Assembly (NCBI GenBank): GCA_045604705.1
Contig: JAZUOO010000027.1
Span: 1 to 9,486 of the forward strand
Origin: SIG622 sp045604705
GTDB taxonomy: Bacteria; Bacillota; Clostridia; Oscillospirales; CAG-382
Length of the DNA: 9,486 bases
Direction: 5' to 3'
The notes below the pieces were generated by a model that worked only from the letters and a program-made list of their open reading frames with translations, was not told the origin of the DNA and made no database searches. Shown here one piece after another: positions 1 through 7,353 of the stretch (its first letter is position 1; the number at the start of each line of letters is the position of its first letter). The translations under genes and the position numbers were made by a program.

Positions 1-1
1 T

Positions 2-2848
2 TTTGCTTGTAACGGAGAAACTATTATAGGCTACAATAATACAGAAGAAACTGTATCTGATCACACATTCAGTAGTGCAGGCAATGGCTACTGTGACAAT
101 TGTGGTGGTTATCAATCTGCAGTTGGTAGTGGCACTGATGAAGACCCATATCAGATTTCCAATGCGGGTCAGCTTTATTGGTTTGCCGCTGTTGTTAACA
201 ACGGATATGGTAATACCGCACAAAATAACGCCGCTTGTGCTGTGCTGACAGATGATATTGTAGTTAACAAAAATGTTTTAAATTCTGATGGAACTTTGAA
301 TTATAATACCTCTGATTTGAAAGTATGGTCACCAATCGGTACCGTTGATGTAGGGTATATAGGTAACTTTAACGGTCAGGGACATACAATAAGTGGGTTA
401 TATATAAATGACAGGAGCAGTAGTAATCTCGCATTATTCGTTCAGATAGGTAACGAAAATTGTACTGATTCTTATGTTAAGAATTTAGGTATTATAGATA
501 GTTATTTCTTTGGAATGTATGATGCATCAAGCATAGCCTATGCAAACTATGGTACTATTGAAAACTGCTTCAATAACAGTACTATCATAGGTGGATTTAA
601 TTCATGCGGAATTTCATACTATAACTATTCTCTTATTAAGAATTGCTATAACATCGGTATAATAGGTAATGCAGGTACAAGAAAGGCTTGCGGTATTGCT
701 TTTGTAAACTACGATACTATTGAAAATTGCTACAACGCAGGTAAAGTTAAAAGTATGAGCGAAATTTACGGTATAAGTACTAATAGCGGTAATGTTACTG
801 TTACAAATTGCTATTATTTAGATGGCAGAGCCGAAGGACGCGGTACACCTATGTCGGCTGAACAGTTCGCTTCCGGTGAGGTTGCGTATCTCCTTCAGGG
901 TGAACAAACTACTGATATATGGGGACAGGATTTATCAGTAAAAGGCTCATACCCGGAAATCAACGGTAAGAAGGTTTATAAAACAGTCGCTTGCGACCAG
1001 ACTACAGTGGTTTTCTCAAATGAAAACCAAGCACTGCTGCATATTGATAATAATCCGGCTGATCATTTATGCGATCTTTGTGAAGAAAGATTAGGTGAAT
1101 GTGATTACATAGACAACGGATTTTGCTCTGTTTGCGATGCCTGCGAGCCTGCTGAACTTAACGCAAAAGGCTACTATGAAATCTCCAACGCAGGTCAGCT
1201 CTTCTGGTTTGCAAACTACATAAACACTGTTGACAGAACAGCAAATGCAGTTCTCACAGCAGATATTGACCTTGAAAACAGACCCTGGACACCTATCGGC
1301 TCCACAGGTGAAAATAGCCACAACTTCCGTGGTATCTTTGACGGACAGAATCACACCATCAAAGGTCTCTATGTAGAAGGTGGCAGAGCAGGTCTCGGCT
1401 TCTTCGGTGAGGTAAGAACCGGTACAGTCAAGAACTTTACCATCTACGGTGAGGTGGTTGCTAACACTGATGTCAATTACGTTGGCGGTGTCATCGGCTC
1501 GGCTTGTGGCTTGAATGGTGACAACGACCTTGAGCGCAACGGAGCGATCATTCAGAATATCACCTCTTACGTAAACCTTACCGCAAAGACTCACGGCATA
1601 GGTATGATAGGCGGCTTTGTGGGATACGCAAACCACGAGAGCCTTATTGAAAACTGCTCCTGGTACGGCACCTTTGATGCAGGCGAGTACCGTGTGGACT
1701 CGGGTGCAGGCGGATTTATCGGCAAGATTCAGGAGAATACAAGTAGAGTTACCATCCGCAACTGCGGAGCATACGGTACAATAAAGACAAACTACGCAAA
1801 GAACAGCTATAATAACACCGCAACCATTTATATGGGCGGATTCCTGAGCTTTTCCAATACGAAGGCACAGACTGTCCTTGAAAACTGCCTGTTTGCAGGT
1901 AAGTTTGAGTGCGGGGAAAACCTGACCGACGAAGCCCGTCTTGGCGCATTCGGCACCCTTAGTAGCGTTAACGACATAGTGAATTGCTATTATCTCGGTG
2001 ACGACGGTCTTGCGGCTGTACACAGCGATTCGCCTCTGAATGCAGGTAGTGAAAATATAGAGATCACAAGTGTAACCAGAGAACGGCTCAAGTCCGGCGA
2101 GGTTGCATATCTCTTGGGCGAAGCATGGGGACAAATGAGCAATACAGAAGGTTCACTTCCGATTATAACAGACAATGAACTTTACAAGGTTGTAACAGTA
2201 GGTGAAACAGGTAACTACTCCGTTGCAAATGTTGGTGATACAAACGGTGACGGAACAGTTGATGTAGAGGACTATCAGGTACTTGTGAACGCTATTTTGA
2301 ATGAAGACCCTGAGCAAGAAGCTGTTAAACAAATAGAAACTGCAAGCTATGATGATATAGTGAAATATGACCTTGACGGTGACGGATATCTTGATGTTAT
2401 TGATGCATCACTTATGCACCTTTTCATAAACGGCTTTACAACTGTTGATGTATATGCAGTTGGTGACTATGACTTAAACGGAGTTGCATTTGAAGAAGCT
2501 GATATTAAAGCTATCAAGCACGCTATCGAAAACCCCGAAAAGCTTGCTACATATAAAAAATATGCTTCTGATATTAACGGTGACGGTAAGCTCGATGAAA
2601 ATGACTTAACTGCACTCACTGCAAAATACGGTGAGGTAACAGGCACAGAGTGTGCAGATAATGCAAAGGTGTATTACAGATGGGGTAACAAATACTCCAC
2701 CTGCACAGCAACTGCAATTTGTACAATTTGTGATAAGCATATTGCAAAAGAAACAGTTAACAGCGTAAAGAATGCTGACGGCTCATACACGGCAACATTT
2801 ACAAATACTCTGTTAGGAACAAAAACCTACAAAAAAACAACAACTTAA
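2..2848 (+). CDS. Large secreted modular protein with GLUG-like modules and dockerin-like calcium loops (5' partial)
   Basis: The frame is open from base 2, so this is the C-terminal 948 residues of a longer protein; the GTG at 242 is internal, since the residues before it belong to the same module as those after it. Visible order: a Cys-rich linker (CDNC, about residues 20-40), a first beta-rich module (50-329), a second Cys-rich linker (about 352-385, several CxxC pairs), a second copy of the module (392-731), a dockerin-like region with four Asp/Asn/Gly-rich loops (746-868), and a C-terminal unit of about 58 residues with CTATAICTIC. The modules contain repeated GG/GF...IENC(Y/F)...G units like the Pfam GLUG motif of bacterial surface proteins, probably a solenoid fold. 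Dockerin-like loops suggest calcium-dependent attachment to a cohesin partner, or simply a stabilising surface domain. No catalytic domain, LPxTG signal or SLH domain is visible in this part. Role inferred: extracellular adhesin or scaffold-attached protein. Confidence 0.85.
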   Translation, partial: FACNGETIIGYNNTEETVSDHTFSSAGNGYCDNCGGYQSAVGSGTDEDPYQISNAGQLYWFAAVVNNGYGNTAQNNAACAVLTDDIVVNKNVLNSDGTLNYNTSDLKVWSPIGTVDVGYIGNFNGQGHTISGLYINDRSSSNLALFVQIGNENCTDSYVKNLGIIDSYFFGMYDASSIAYANYGTIENCFNNSTIIGGFNSCGISYYNYSLIKNCYNIGIIGNAGTRKACGIAFVNYDTIENCYNAGKVKSMSEIYGISTNSGNVTVTNCYYLDGRAEGRGTPMSAEQFASGEVAYLLQGEQTTDIWGQDLSVKGSYPEINGKKVYKTVACDQTTVVFSNENQALLHIDNNPADHLCDLCEERLGECDYIDNGFCSVCDACEPAELNAKGYYEISNAGQLFWFANYINTVDRTANAVLTADIDLENRPWTPIGSTGENSHNFRGIFDGQNHTIKGLYVEGGRAGLGFFGEVRTGTVKNFTIYGEVVANTDVNYVGGVIGSACGLNGDNDLERNGAIIQNITSYVNLTAKTHGIGMIGGFVGYANHESLIENCSWYGTFDAGEYRVDSGAGGFIGKIQENTSRVTIRNCGAYGTIKTNYAKNSYNNTATIYMGGFLSFSNTKAQTVLENCLFAGKFECGENLTDEARLGAFGTLSSVNDIVNCYYLGDDGLAAVHSDSPLNAGSENIEITSVTRERLKSGEVAYLLGEAWGQMSNTEGSLPIITDNELYKVVTVGETGNYSVANVGDTNGDGTVDVEDYQVLVNAILNEDPEQEAVKQIETASYDDIVKYDLDGDGYLDVIDASLMHLFINGFTTVDVYAVGDYDLNGVAFEEADIKAIKHAIENPEKLATYKKYASDINGDGKLDENDLTALTAKYGEVTGTECADNAKVYYRWGNKYSTCTATAICTICDKHIAKETVNSVKNADGSYTATFTNTLLGTKTYKKTTT
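149..988 (+). repeat. First copy of the ~340-residue surface module (shortened)
   Basis: The copy begins with YQISNAGQLYWFA and has WSPIG...FNGQGHTISGLYI. It continues with four or five GLUG-like units (for example IKNCYNIG and IENCYNAG) and ends with NCYYL, SGEVAYLL, WGQD and KVYKTV. The second copy has the same ordered landmarks. DNA similarity survives at the edges: 158-186 against 1184-1212 (24 of 29 bases) and 872-894 against 2093-2115 (20 of 23). This copy is AT-rich, with many A/T-ending codons, unlike copy two. Confidence 0.7.
1175..2194 (+). repeat. Second copy of the surface module
   Basis: The copy starts with YEISNAGQLFWFANYIN and contains WTPIG, FRGIFDGQNHTIKGLYV and several GG(F/V)xG...IENC units. 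It ends with NCYYLG, SGEVAYLL, WGQM and ELYKVV, matching copy one landmark for landmark. It is longer than copy one (340 against 280 residues), mainly in the GLUG-like middle. Codons here end in C or G much more often than in copy one or the dockerin region, which suggests a different history for this segment. Confidence 0.7.
2237..2605 (+). other. Dockerin-like region with four calcium-binding-type loops
   Basis: Within the large protein, three loops fit the 12-residue pattern D-x-N/D-x-D-G-x-x-D-x-x-D: DTNGDGTVDVED (visible residues 746-757), DLDGDGYLDVID (790-801) and DINGDGKLDEND (857-868). A fourth, DYDLNGVAFEEAD at 822, has lost some acidic ligands. Each is followed by a helix-like segment. 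A type I dockerin has two loops, so this looks like two dockerin-like pairs in tandem. The loops are clear. Cohesin binding is inferred, because similar repeats also occur in non-cellulosomal surface proteins. Confidence 0.7.
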
Positions 2849-2856
2849 AAACAGGA
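2844..2856 (+). repeat. 13-bp direct repeat, copy 1
   Basis: CTTAAAAACAGGA occurs here, overlapping the stop codon of the large gene, and again in the same orientation at 3207-3219, just past the end of the convergent operon. The two copies bracket about 350 bp without a gene. This may mark an old insertion, or be chance in AT-rich DNA. Confidence 0.45.
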
Positions 2857-2881
2857 AATTCATTTTCTTTCCAAATATAAA

Positions 2882-2927
2882 TAAAGGTCAGCTATCCAAG
2901 TGCTATACTTGGGTGGCTGATCTTTTT
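2882..2927 (+). terminator. Rho-independent terminator of the large modular gene
   Basis: Bases 2886-2901 pair with 2907-2922 to give a 16-bp stem with three G-U wobbles and a 5-base loop (GCTAT). TTTTT follows at 2923-2927, and As at 2883-2885 can extend the stem into the T-run. It starts about 35 bases after the stop codon and is oriented to end transcription of the + strand gene. Confidence 0.9.
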
Positions 2928-3147
2928 CGTGATTATATAAAGTATAAAGGGCAGATGATAATAAAGCGTTTACTGCCCACAGAAAGCCGTGTAACGAGAG
3001 TTGTGGTAAGAGTGGGGAAACTAACCGTTGAGGTTGTGTTAGCCTCAATTCAGCCTTTCTTTCCTTTTGTTGATATAAAAAACTTTACTGCATAAGTCAA
3101 AGAATAGGGAACTGACCCAAATCAGCTCTCTATGTTATATTTTTTAG

Positions 3148-3171
3148 TTCGATAAATTGCAATTTGTCGAA
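3148..3171. repeat. 24-bp near-perfect palindrome
   Basis: TTCGATAAATTG is followed directly by CAATTTGTCGAA. The arms are reverse complements except for one position, which is still a G-U pair in RNA. There is no spacer, so a folded hairpin would need a loop opened from TTGCAA. T-rich DNA lies on both sides (TTTTTT before, TTGTTGTT after). It could be a protein-binding dyad, a weak terminator, or a piece of a dispersed repeat. Confidence 0.6.
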
Positions 3172-3206
3172 TTGTTGTTAATACTGTATCGCATGAAAAA
3201 TTTGTG

Positions 3207-3219
3207 CTTAAAAACAGGA
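3207..3219 (+). repeat. 13-bp direct repeat, copy 2
   Basis: This is an exact second copy of CTTAAAAACAGGA (first copy at 2844-2856). It lies 13 bases beyond the stop of the GDPD-like gene and inside the loop of the GTGC/GCAC inverted repeat. Confidence 0.45.
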
Positions 3220-3232
3220 GCTTGCGCACTTT

Positions 3233-4075
3233 TTAATGAGTACTTAACCACCATTCGGTGTAGGCATCGGGGTAATTGGTTTTGAATCCGGTTACGCCCA
3301 AGTCGCATATCTGCTGCCACCATTCCGGGTAATCGCCAAGATTTGAAAACACCTTGATTCCCATAGACTCAAACATATCCACGTCCTCTTTGGTAAATGC
3401 CTCGTTATTGAGACCGACTTCCCAGAGGTCGGAGCGTTTAACGAAATCCATTGTCTTTTCATTGATAAAACGGATATTCGCACCGAAACGCAGTCCCTTC
3501 GGCTTACCGACTTTACGGTAATGCTCCTGTATTTCTTCGAGCACCTCCCAATCGCCTGACATGAAAATGTACCTTGAAACATTTGTCGACTTTGCAAGAA
3601 TTTCATCCATACGCGGACACATACCCTTACATTTAAATTCGACCTCAACGCTGATATCGTAATCAACGGTTGATAACCATGCATCAAATTCCGGGAAGGT
3701 GATCATATGGGTCACTCTGTCTTCAATGTAATCCGGCGGCGTAATCATACGTCTGCCTCCGTAATGCTCTGTCCAAGGATATGGAGGATATTTAAGTTTG
3801 AGTGAATTGCGGTACGGTATATCGTATTTCTTAATCTGCTCAGCTGTCATATCTTTGAGAAAAGCATCACGATAACGTTCATGTGTCATATACCCCATAT
3901 TATCGTTGTGAGTTATAATGATTTCTCCATCTCCGCACAGCTGGATATCCATCTCAATACCCTCAAGGCCTAGCTCGGCAGCTTTTTTGAACGCTTCCAA
4001 AGAATTTTCGGGAGCGAACTGTGTAACTCCCGTGTGTGCGAATCTCATAGGTATTCCGCAATACTCTTTTTTCAT
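3233..4075 (-). CDS. Glycerophosphodiester phosphodiesterase-like protein, HTG variant
   Basis: This 280-residue protein has no signal peptide and is predicted cytoplasmic. The GDPD family hydrolyses glycerophosphodiesters to an alcohol and glycerol 3-phosphate on a metal-dependent TIM barrel. Family landmarks are in order: AHTG at 13-16 and PEN at 22-24 (family HRG...PEN), E41 and D43 in IEMDIQ (metal ligands), H56 in THNDN (second catalytic His), and E146 with K148 in VEVEFK. The Arg of HRG is Thr15, which may alter phosphate binding or substrate. A segment at about 62-125, rich in Tyr, Pro and Arg, makes it somewhat longer than a compact bacterial GDPD. The ATG has GGAGG (4084-4088) 8 bases upstream. 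It is the last gene of the operon, 68 bases after the glycosidase-like gene; that gap holds a weak AT-rich hairpin (4108-4125). Fold call is solid; substrate unknown. Confidence 0.8.
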   Translation of the reverse strand: MKKEYCGIPMRFAHTGVTQFAPENSLEAFKKAAELGLEGIEMDIQLCGDGEIIITHNDNMGYMTHERYRDAFLKDMTAEQIKKYDIPYRNSLKLKYPPYPWTEHYGGRRMITPPDYIEDRVTHMITFPEFDAWLSTVDYDISVEVEFKCKGMCPRMDEILAKSTNVSRYIFMSGDWEVLEEIQEHYRKVGKPKGLRFGANIRFINEKTMDFVKRSDLWEVGLNNEAFTKEDVDMFESMGIKVFSNLGDYPEWWQQICDLGVTGFKTNYPDAYTEWWLSTH

Positions 4076-4143
4076 TATTGTAACCTCCGTATATTATTAG
4101 GCTGCTAAATAAACCGGGATTTATTGAGTTGCTTATAACTGTA

Positions 4144-5532
4144 TTAACCTATAACAGCGACAGCTTGACCTGCTGTTAAATTGAGTGATATTTTTTTATC
4201 TTCAACCGTAACGTCACAGAAATATTCATTACCGTTTTCGGTGATGTTATAAACCTTTGCTTTATCAAATTCAGCATCGGGAATATTCCATTCTCCGTCT
4301 TTTCCGTTTTCGGAATAGGCAATAAAGATTTTGTTATCTTCAGTCAAAGGCAGAATAACATCATTTTCTTTTTTCAGAACAACACCGTTTTTAGTTATTG
4401 AGAGATCCTCTGCCCTTGAAACAACTCCGTCCGAGAAATTAACGGTATATTTCTTTTCATATTCTGCATCGGGATTTTCCGTGTATCCGAGTCTCTTATA
4501 ACGGTTAAGGTAAATATACGGCACATGATAAGTGCAGAAATCCTTAATGAATGCGGCAGCCCAGTCAGCAGGATCATTTCCGTATTTTCTCCAGATTTCT
4601 TCACCGTGCATTGTGCCGTAGAATACAGGCTTCAATGCTTTGTCATTAAGATGACCGCTGTAAAGTGACGGCGGAATTTCTATACATTCATTCATACTTA
4701 CCTGAGAAGTCCACCATGTTGCGGGAATTTTACCGAGAGTTCTGATAGGAACACTCTCCCATGGAATTTCCGTCATATCTTCACCCGCCTCGGCATACAT
4801 TTTGCGGTTGGGATTTGTTATTGATTCATTACGGAAATGTGATTCACGGAAAGTGAATTCACTCGTAATCTCAACACCTTTTTCAAACATATAATCAAGC
4901 ATTGCGTTTCTTGCTTCGTCCTGTTCCTCGATATAAGTTTTAGGATTAAGGCTTTCTGCAAGACAGAAATTATCAAGATGTATGGTACCTGCTTCTGCAG
5001 CGGGAATAACCTCAAGAAAACGATCAAACAATCTTTTGAAAATTCCGCTTTCCCATAACTGTTTATATGAAGTTTTATAGCAATTACGGTTATTGAGAAT
5101 CTGCAGTACTGCAGGCTTGCCGTTAATATCATTACATAAGGAATCCGTAGCTTCAAGCTCGTAAAATATACCGTCTTCCTTTACTGCATCTGACACATTA
5201 ACATGCACACTTATAACCGTATTGTATTTTTTGGCTTGCTCATAAAGCCACATAAAGCTGTCACGGGCTGTTTCATCCTGCTCACGCTTGAGATATTCAT
5301 TCACAACATCCATTTCAGGCCAGCAATCATCGTGACCGAGTCCCTGCCAACCTACAAGATAAATAATTTTCTGAATTCCCTGTGTGATTTTATCCACAGC
5401 CTTTATGATTTCAAGAGCCTGTTTAAAAGTTATGTATACATTTGAACGGTTGTTATCAAAATCAGGGTCTGCAAGATACATTTTCATCCATAACGTCTTG
5501 GAATAATCGTATTTGAATTTATACTGATTCAT
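4144..5532 (-). CDS. Cytoplasmic glycosidase-like protein, GH101/GH129-type
   Basis: This 462-residue protein has no signal peptide or membrane segment, so it probably acts on an imported sugar. Three regions resemble the GH101/GH129 group, which cleaves alpha-linked N-acetylgalactosamine from mucin-type O-glycans: YLVGWQGLGHDD (58-69), VHVN in VISVHVNVSD (109-112), and HLD with D187, followed 38 residues later by E225 in ITSEFTF. By family analogy D187 would be the nucleophile and E225 the acid/base. About the last 110 residues look like a beta-sandwich cap. It is far shorter than secreted GH101 enzymes and shorter than intracellular GH129, so it may be a distinct related family. Two consecutive ATGs exist; the second is chosen because GGAGG (5540-5544) lies 7 bases before it but only 4 before the first. 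It starts 30 bases after the transporter stop. Family placement is by motif recall and is uncertain; the substrate is not shown. Confidence 0.6.
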   Translation of the reverse strand: MNQYKFKYDYSKTLWMKMYLADPDFDNNRSNVYITFKQALEIIKAVDKITQGIQKIIYLVGWQGLGHDDCWPEMDVVNEYLKREQDETARDSFMWLYEQAKKYNTVISVHVNVSDAVKEDGIFYELEATDSLCNDINGKPAVLQILNNRNCYKTSYKQLWESGIFKRLFDRFLEVIPAAEAGTIHLDNFCLAESLNPKTYIEEQDEARNAMLDYMFEKGVEITSEFTFRESHFRNESITNPNRKMYAEAGEDMTEIPWESVPIRTLGKIPATWWTSQVSMNECIEIPPSLYSGHLNDKALKPVFYGTMHGEEIWRKYGNDPADWAAAFIKDFCTYHVPYIYLNRYKRLGYTENPDAEYEKKYTVNFSDGVVSRAEDLSITKNGVVLKKENDVILPLTEDNKIFIAYSENGKDGEWNIPDAEFDKAKVYNITENGNEYFCDVTVEDKKISLNLTAGQAVAVIG

Positions 5533-5539
5533 CATTTAA

Positions 5540-5544
5540 CCTCC
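5540..5544 (-). promoter_or_regulatory. Ribosome binding site deciding the glycosidase-like start
   Basis: GGAGG on the minus strand lies 4 bases before the first ATG (5533-5535) and 7 before the second (5530-5532). The second spacing is the usual one. Confidence 0.7.
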
Positions 5545-5562
5545 GATGATGACCTTTTCAAT

Positions 5563-7353
5563 TTATTGTTTAACTTTTTCCTTTATTTTCTTTGTCTTTT
5601 TCGGTGCGGAAACAATTTTCTGGAGTTCTGACGGGTCTTCGTCAACAATTTCACCTGCAGCTCTGCGCTTGAGAACATCCATAATGTGAGCGTGCTTTTC
5701 GTCCGTGAAATCCCACATTAACAGGTACGGAATTGTCATAAGCACATATCCGACAAGGTCAAAGCCAAGACCGATAATCATACACTGAACTCTTATATCA
5801 CTCATATAAAGTACATCCCAATCAGACGTGAATCCGACACGGTAGAACATAAGCGGAATAATGAGAGAAACGAGAGTTGTGATGGGTGTTGTAAACCAAG
5901 TGATGATTTTCTGATATTCCTCAAGTCTTTCACCTGAAATATACATCTGATAGTCGGTGACTCGGATATGGGTGTCGCTCTGTGCGAGACTGACTGCAGA
6001 TTCGAGAATATTGCTCAGGAACATTGCAATATAGATTGCAACACCGCAAAGAATATGTGTATTGCCGAGGAAAAGGATAGCAAGAATGTACACACCGTTT
6101 CTTATTGCACAAACAATGTACTTGAAAATTATCAGCTGTTTGAACTGGAATCGTTTTCTTATCCACGGAGCAAGAAATTCTCCGGGATTTCCTGAAATTT
6201 TATAAAGTATTTCACAAAGTGAGAAGATAAGTCCCGTTTCACGCCAGGTATAAATAAGAAGAATTGTCTTCATGTTAAGCATACCGTTGCCCAATGAATC
6301 GAGGAGTTCTGCCATTTTTGTTATCCACAGATATCTGTTTTTGAAGATACCCGAAACGCAGTGCCAGAACGAAAGATATTCCCTGTTTTCAATGGGAGGC
6401 ATCGGAATTCTTTCTTTGATATTGCGAAGTCCTATGAACATAACTCCTGATGAAGCCACGAAGAATATGGGAAGCAGATATCTGAACATTCCGATATCCT
6501 TAATACCGTCAAGGAACATAGCACCTGCAAGTGTCGGAAGAATAACGTTTACTATATTCTGAACAAAATGGCTGATTTTTACAGGGAATGCACGGACAAA
6601 CAGTCTTTCTTGTGCGTTGGGGCTGATATTATCTGCAACAGAATGTGTGAAACCGACATAATTGAATATTGTATAAAGCTGGAAAAGAAGATAAAGAGTC
6701 CATACTCTGTCTGTGAGAGGAAGCTCGTAAAGCGGAAGCGTACAGATAAGCACTACAACAATGAGACACTGAATGACATTTGCGTAGGCAAAGATTTTGT
6801 ATCTGCCGAGCTTTTTGAGTAGCTTTTTTCTGATAAGAATATTTCTGAATCCACTCCAACCGTTTGTGAGAAAATGCGCACCGAAGATTTTAAAAACGTT
6901 GAAGCTGTTGATACCTTTCCAACGGGTATCTATGATGTTGGCAACGCCGTCGGGAAGAATAAAGGAGAAATCAAATATAAGCATCAGTAAACCTAAAACA
7001 GCAAAGGTCAGATACACTGCATTATATTTACGTTCAATTCTTTTGGGAAGAAAACCTAAATTTGCATCAACACCCATATTAAGAAGATTCCAGAAATAGG
7101 TTGATGCGATAAAGAAAACGTTTATTGCACTGAAAGTGAGAAGTGGAATTTCGTAGTAATATGCAATAAGGTAACAACCTGTGCCAAAGGAAAGAAAACT
7201 CTGGAGATATTTAAGGGTGTAGTCACCGCCGATTGCGGCAAAAATTGAAAAATATTCTTTGTACGGAACGTATTTTCCCTCGGCAGGGGTGTTCCAATAT
7301 TTTTTCATTTCCTGAAAGATATTCATCTTATCGTTGCTTTTTGATTTTGCCAT
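5563..7353 (-). CDS. GPH/MFS-type sugar symporter
   Basis: This 596-residue integral membrane protein has about 12 hydrophobic segments, including about 46-68, 72-92, 112-133, 190-210, 216-236, 262-282, 290-310, 375-398, 405-428, 433-456, 482-504 and 520-546. The N-terminal cytoplasmic stretch WNTPAEGKYVPYKEY (20-34) is followed by an MFS_2/GPH-like first helix pair. The GPH family imports sugars and glycosides with Na+ or H+. The protein is longer than classic melibiose carriers (about 450-500) and ends in a Lys-rich charged tail (584-596). Its ATG shares one base with the TGA of the upstream LRR gene (TGATG), indicating translational coupling. AGGAGG-type Shine-Dalgarno sequence lies upstream of the start, inside the LRR gene. 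The next gene encodes a cytoplasmic glycosidase-like protein, which fits import of an intact glycoside. Substrate and coupling ion cannot be read from sequence. Confidence 0.75.
   Translation of the reverse strand: MAKSKSNDKMNIFQEMKKYWNTPAEGKYVPYKEYFSIFAAIGGDYTLKYLQSFLSFGTGCYLIAYYYEIPLLTFSAINVFFIASTYFWNLLNMGVDANLGFLPKRIERKYNAVYLTFAVLGLLMLIFDFSFILPDGVANIIDTRWKGINSFNVFKIFGAHFLTNGWSGFRNILIRKKLLKKLGRYKIFAYANVIQCLIVVVLICTLPLYELPLTDRVWTLYLLFQLYTIFNYVGFTHSVADNISPNAQERLFVRAFPVKISHFVQNIVNVILPTLAGAMFLDGIKDIGMFRYLLPIFFVASSGVMFIGLRNIKERIPMPPIENREYLSFWHCVSGIFKNRYLWITKMAELLDSLGNGMLNMKTILLIYTWRETGLIFSLCEILYKISGNPGEFLAPWIRKRFQFKQLIIFKYIVCAIRNGVYILAILFLGNTHILCGVAIYIAMFLSNILESAVSLAQSDTHIRVTDYQMYISGERLEEYQKIITWFTTPITTLVSLIIPLMFYRVGFTSDWDVLYMSDIRVQCMIIGLGFDLVGYVLMTIPYLLMWDFTDEKHAHIMDVLKRRAAGEIVDEDPSELQKIVSAPKKTKKIKEKVKQ

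Larger units (their letters stand above)
2928..3232. other. Structured gene-free gap between convergent genes
   Basis: No convincing coding sequence lies here; short frames on both strands lack a ribosome binding site or start inside the terminator. Several inverted repeats are visible. GGGCAG (2949-2954) pairs with CTGCCC (2973-2978), enclosing a second small stem TAAA/TTTA. TTGAGG (3028-3033) pairs with CCTCAA (3043-3048). Bases 3107-3116 pair imperfectly with 3123-3132 around CCCAAA. A 24-bp palindrome lies at 3148-3171, and GTGC (3204-3207) pairs with GCAC (3226-3229). The hairpin at 3107-3132 is the best candidate to end the minus-strand operon, but its T-run is poor on that strand. The stretch could also be a decayed insertion or an untranslated RNA. 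Confidence 0.4.

Noticed and set aside
242..244. GTG as the start of the large + strand gene
   Set aside because: The frame is open back to base 2, and the residues before it (YQISNAGQLYWFA) are the beginning of the same module found again at 1175.
1091..2134. Long open frame of 347 codons on the minus strand opposite the second module
   Set aside because: It lies wholly antisense to a clear coding region, has a Cys/Val-rich composition that mirrors the opposite strand's codons, and shows no domain or ribosome binding site of its own.
149..2194. CRISPR-like or satellite repeat
   Set aside because: The repetition is at protein level, with two diverged long modules and irregular GLUG units, not short identical repeats with regular spacers.
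2860..3048. 62-codon minus-strand frame
   Set aside because: It covers the same hairpins and the terminator, has no Shine-Dalgarno sequence, and its product looks like low-complexity translation of structured DNA.
2913..3095. 60-codon + strand frame
   Set aside because: It starts inside the terminator stem, has no ribosome binding site, and runs through several inverted repeats.
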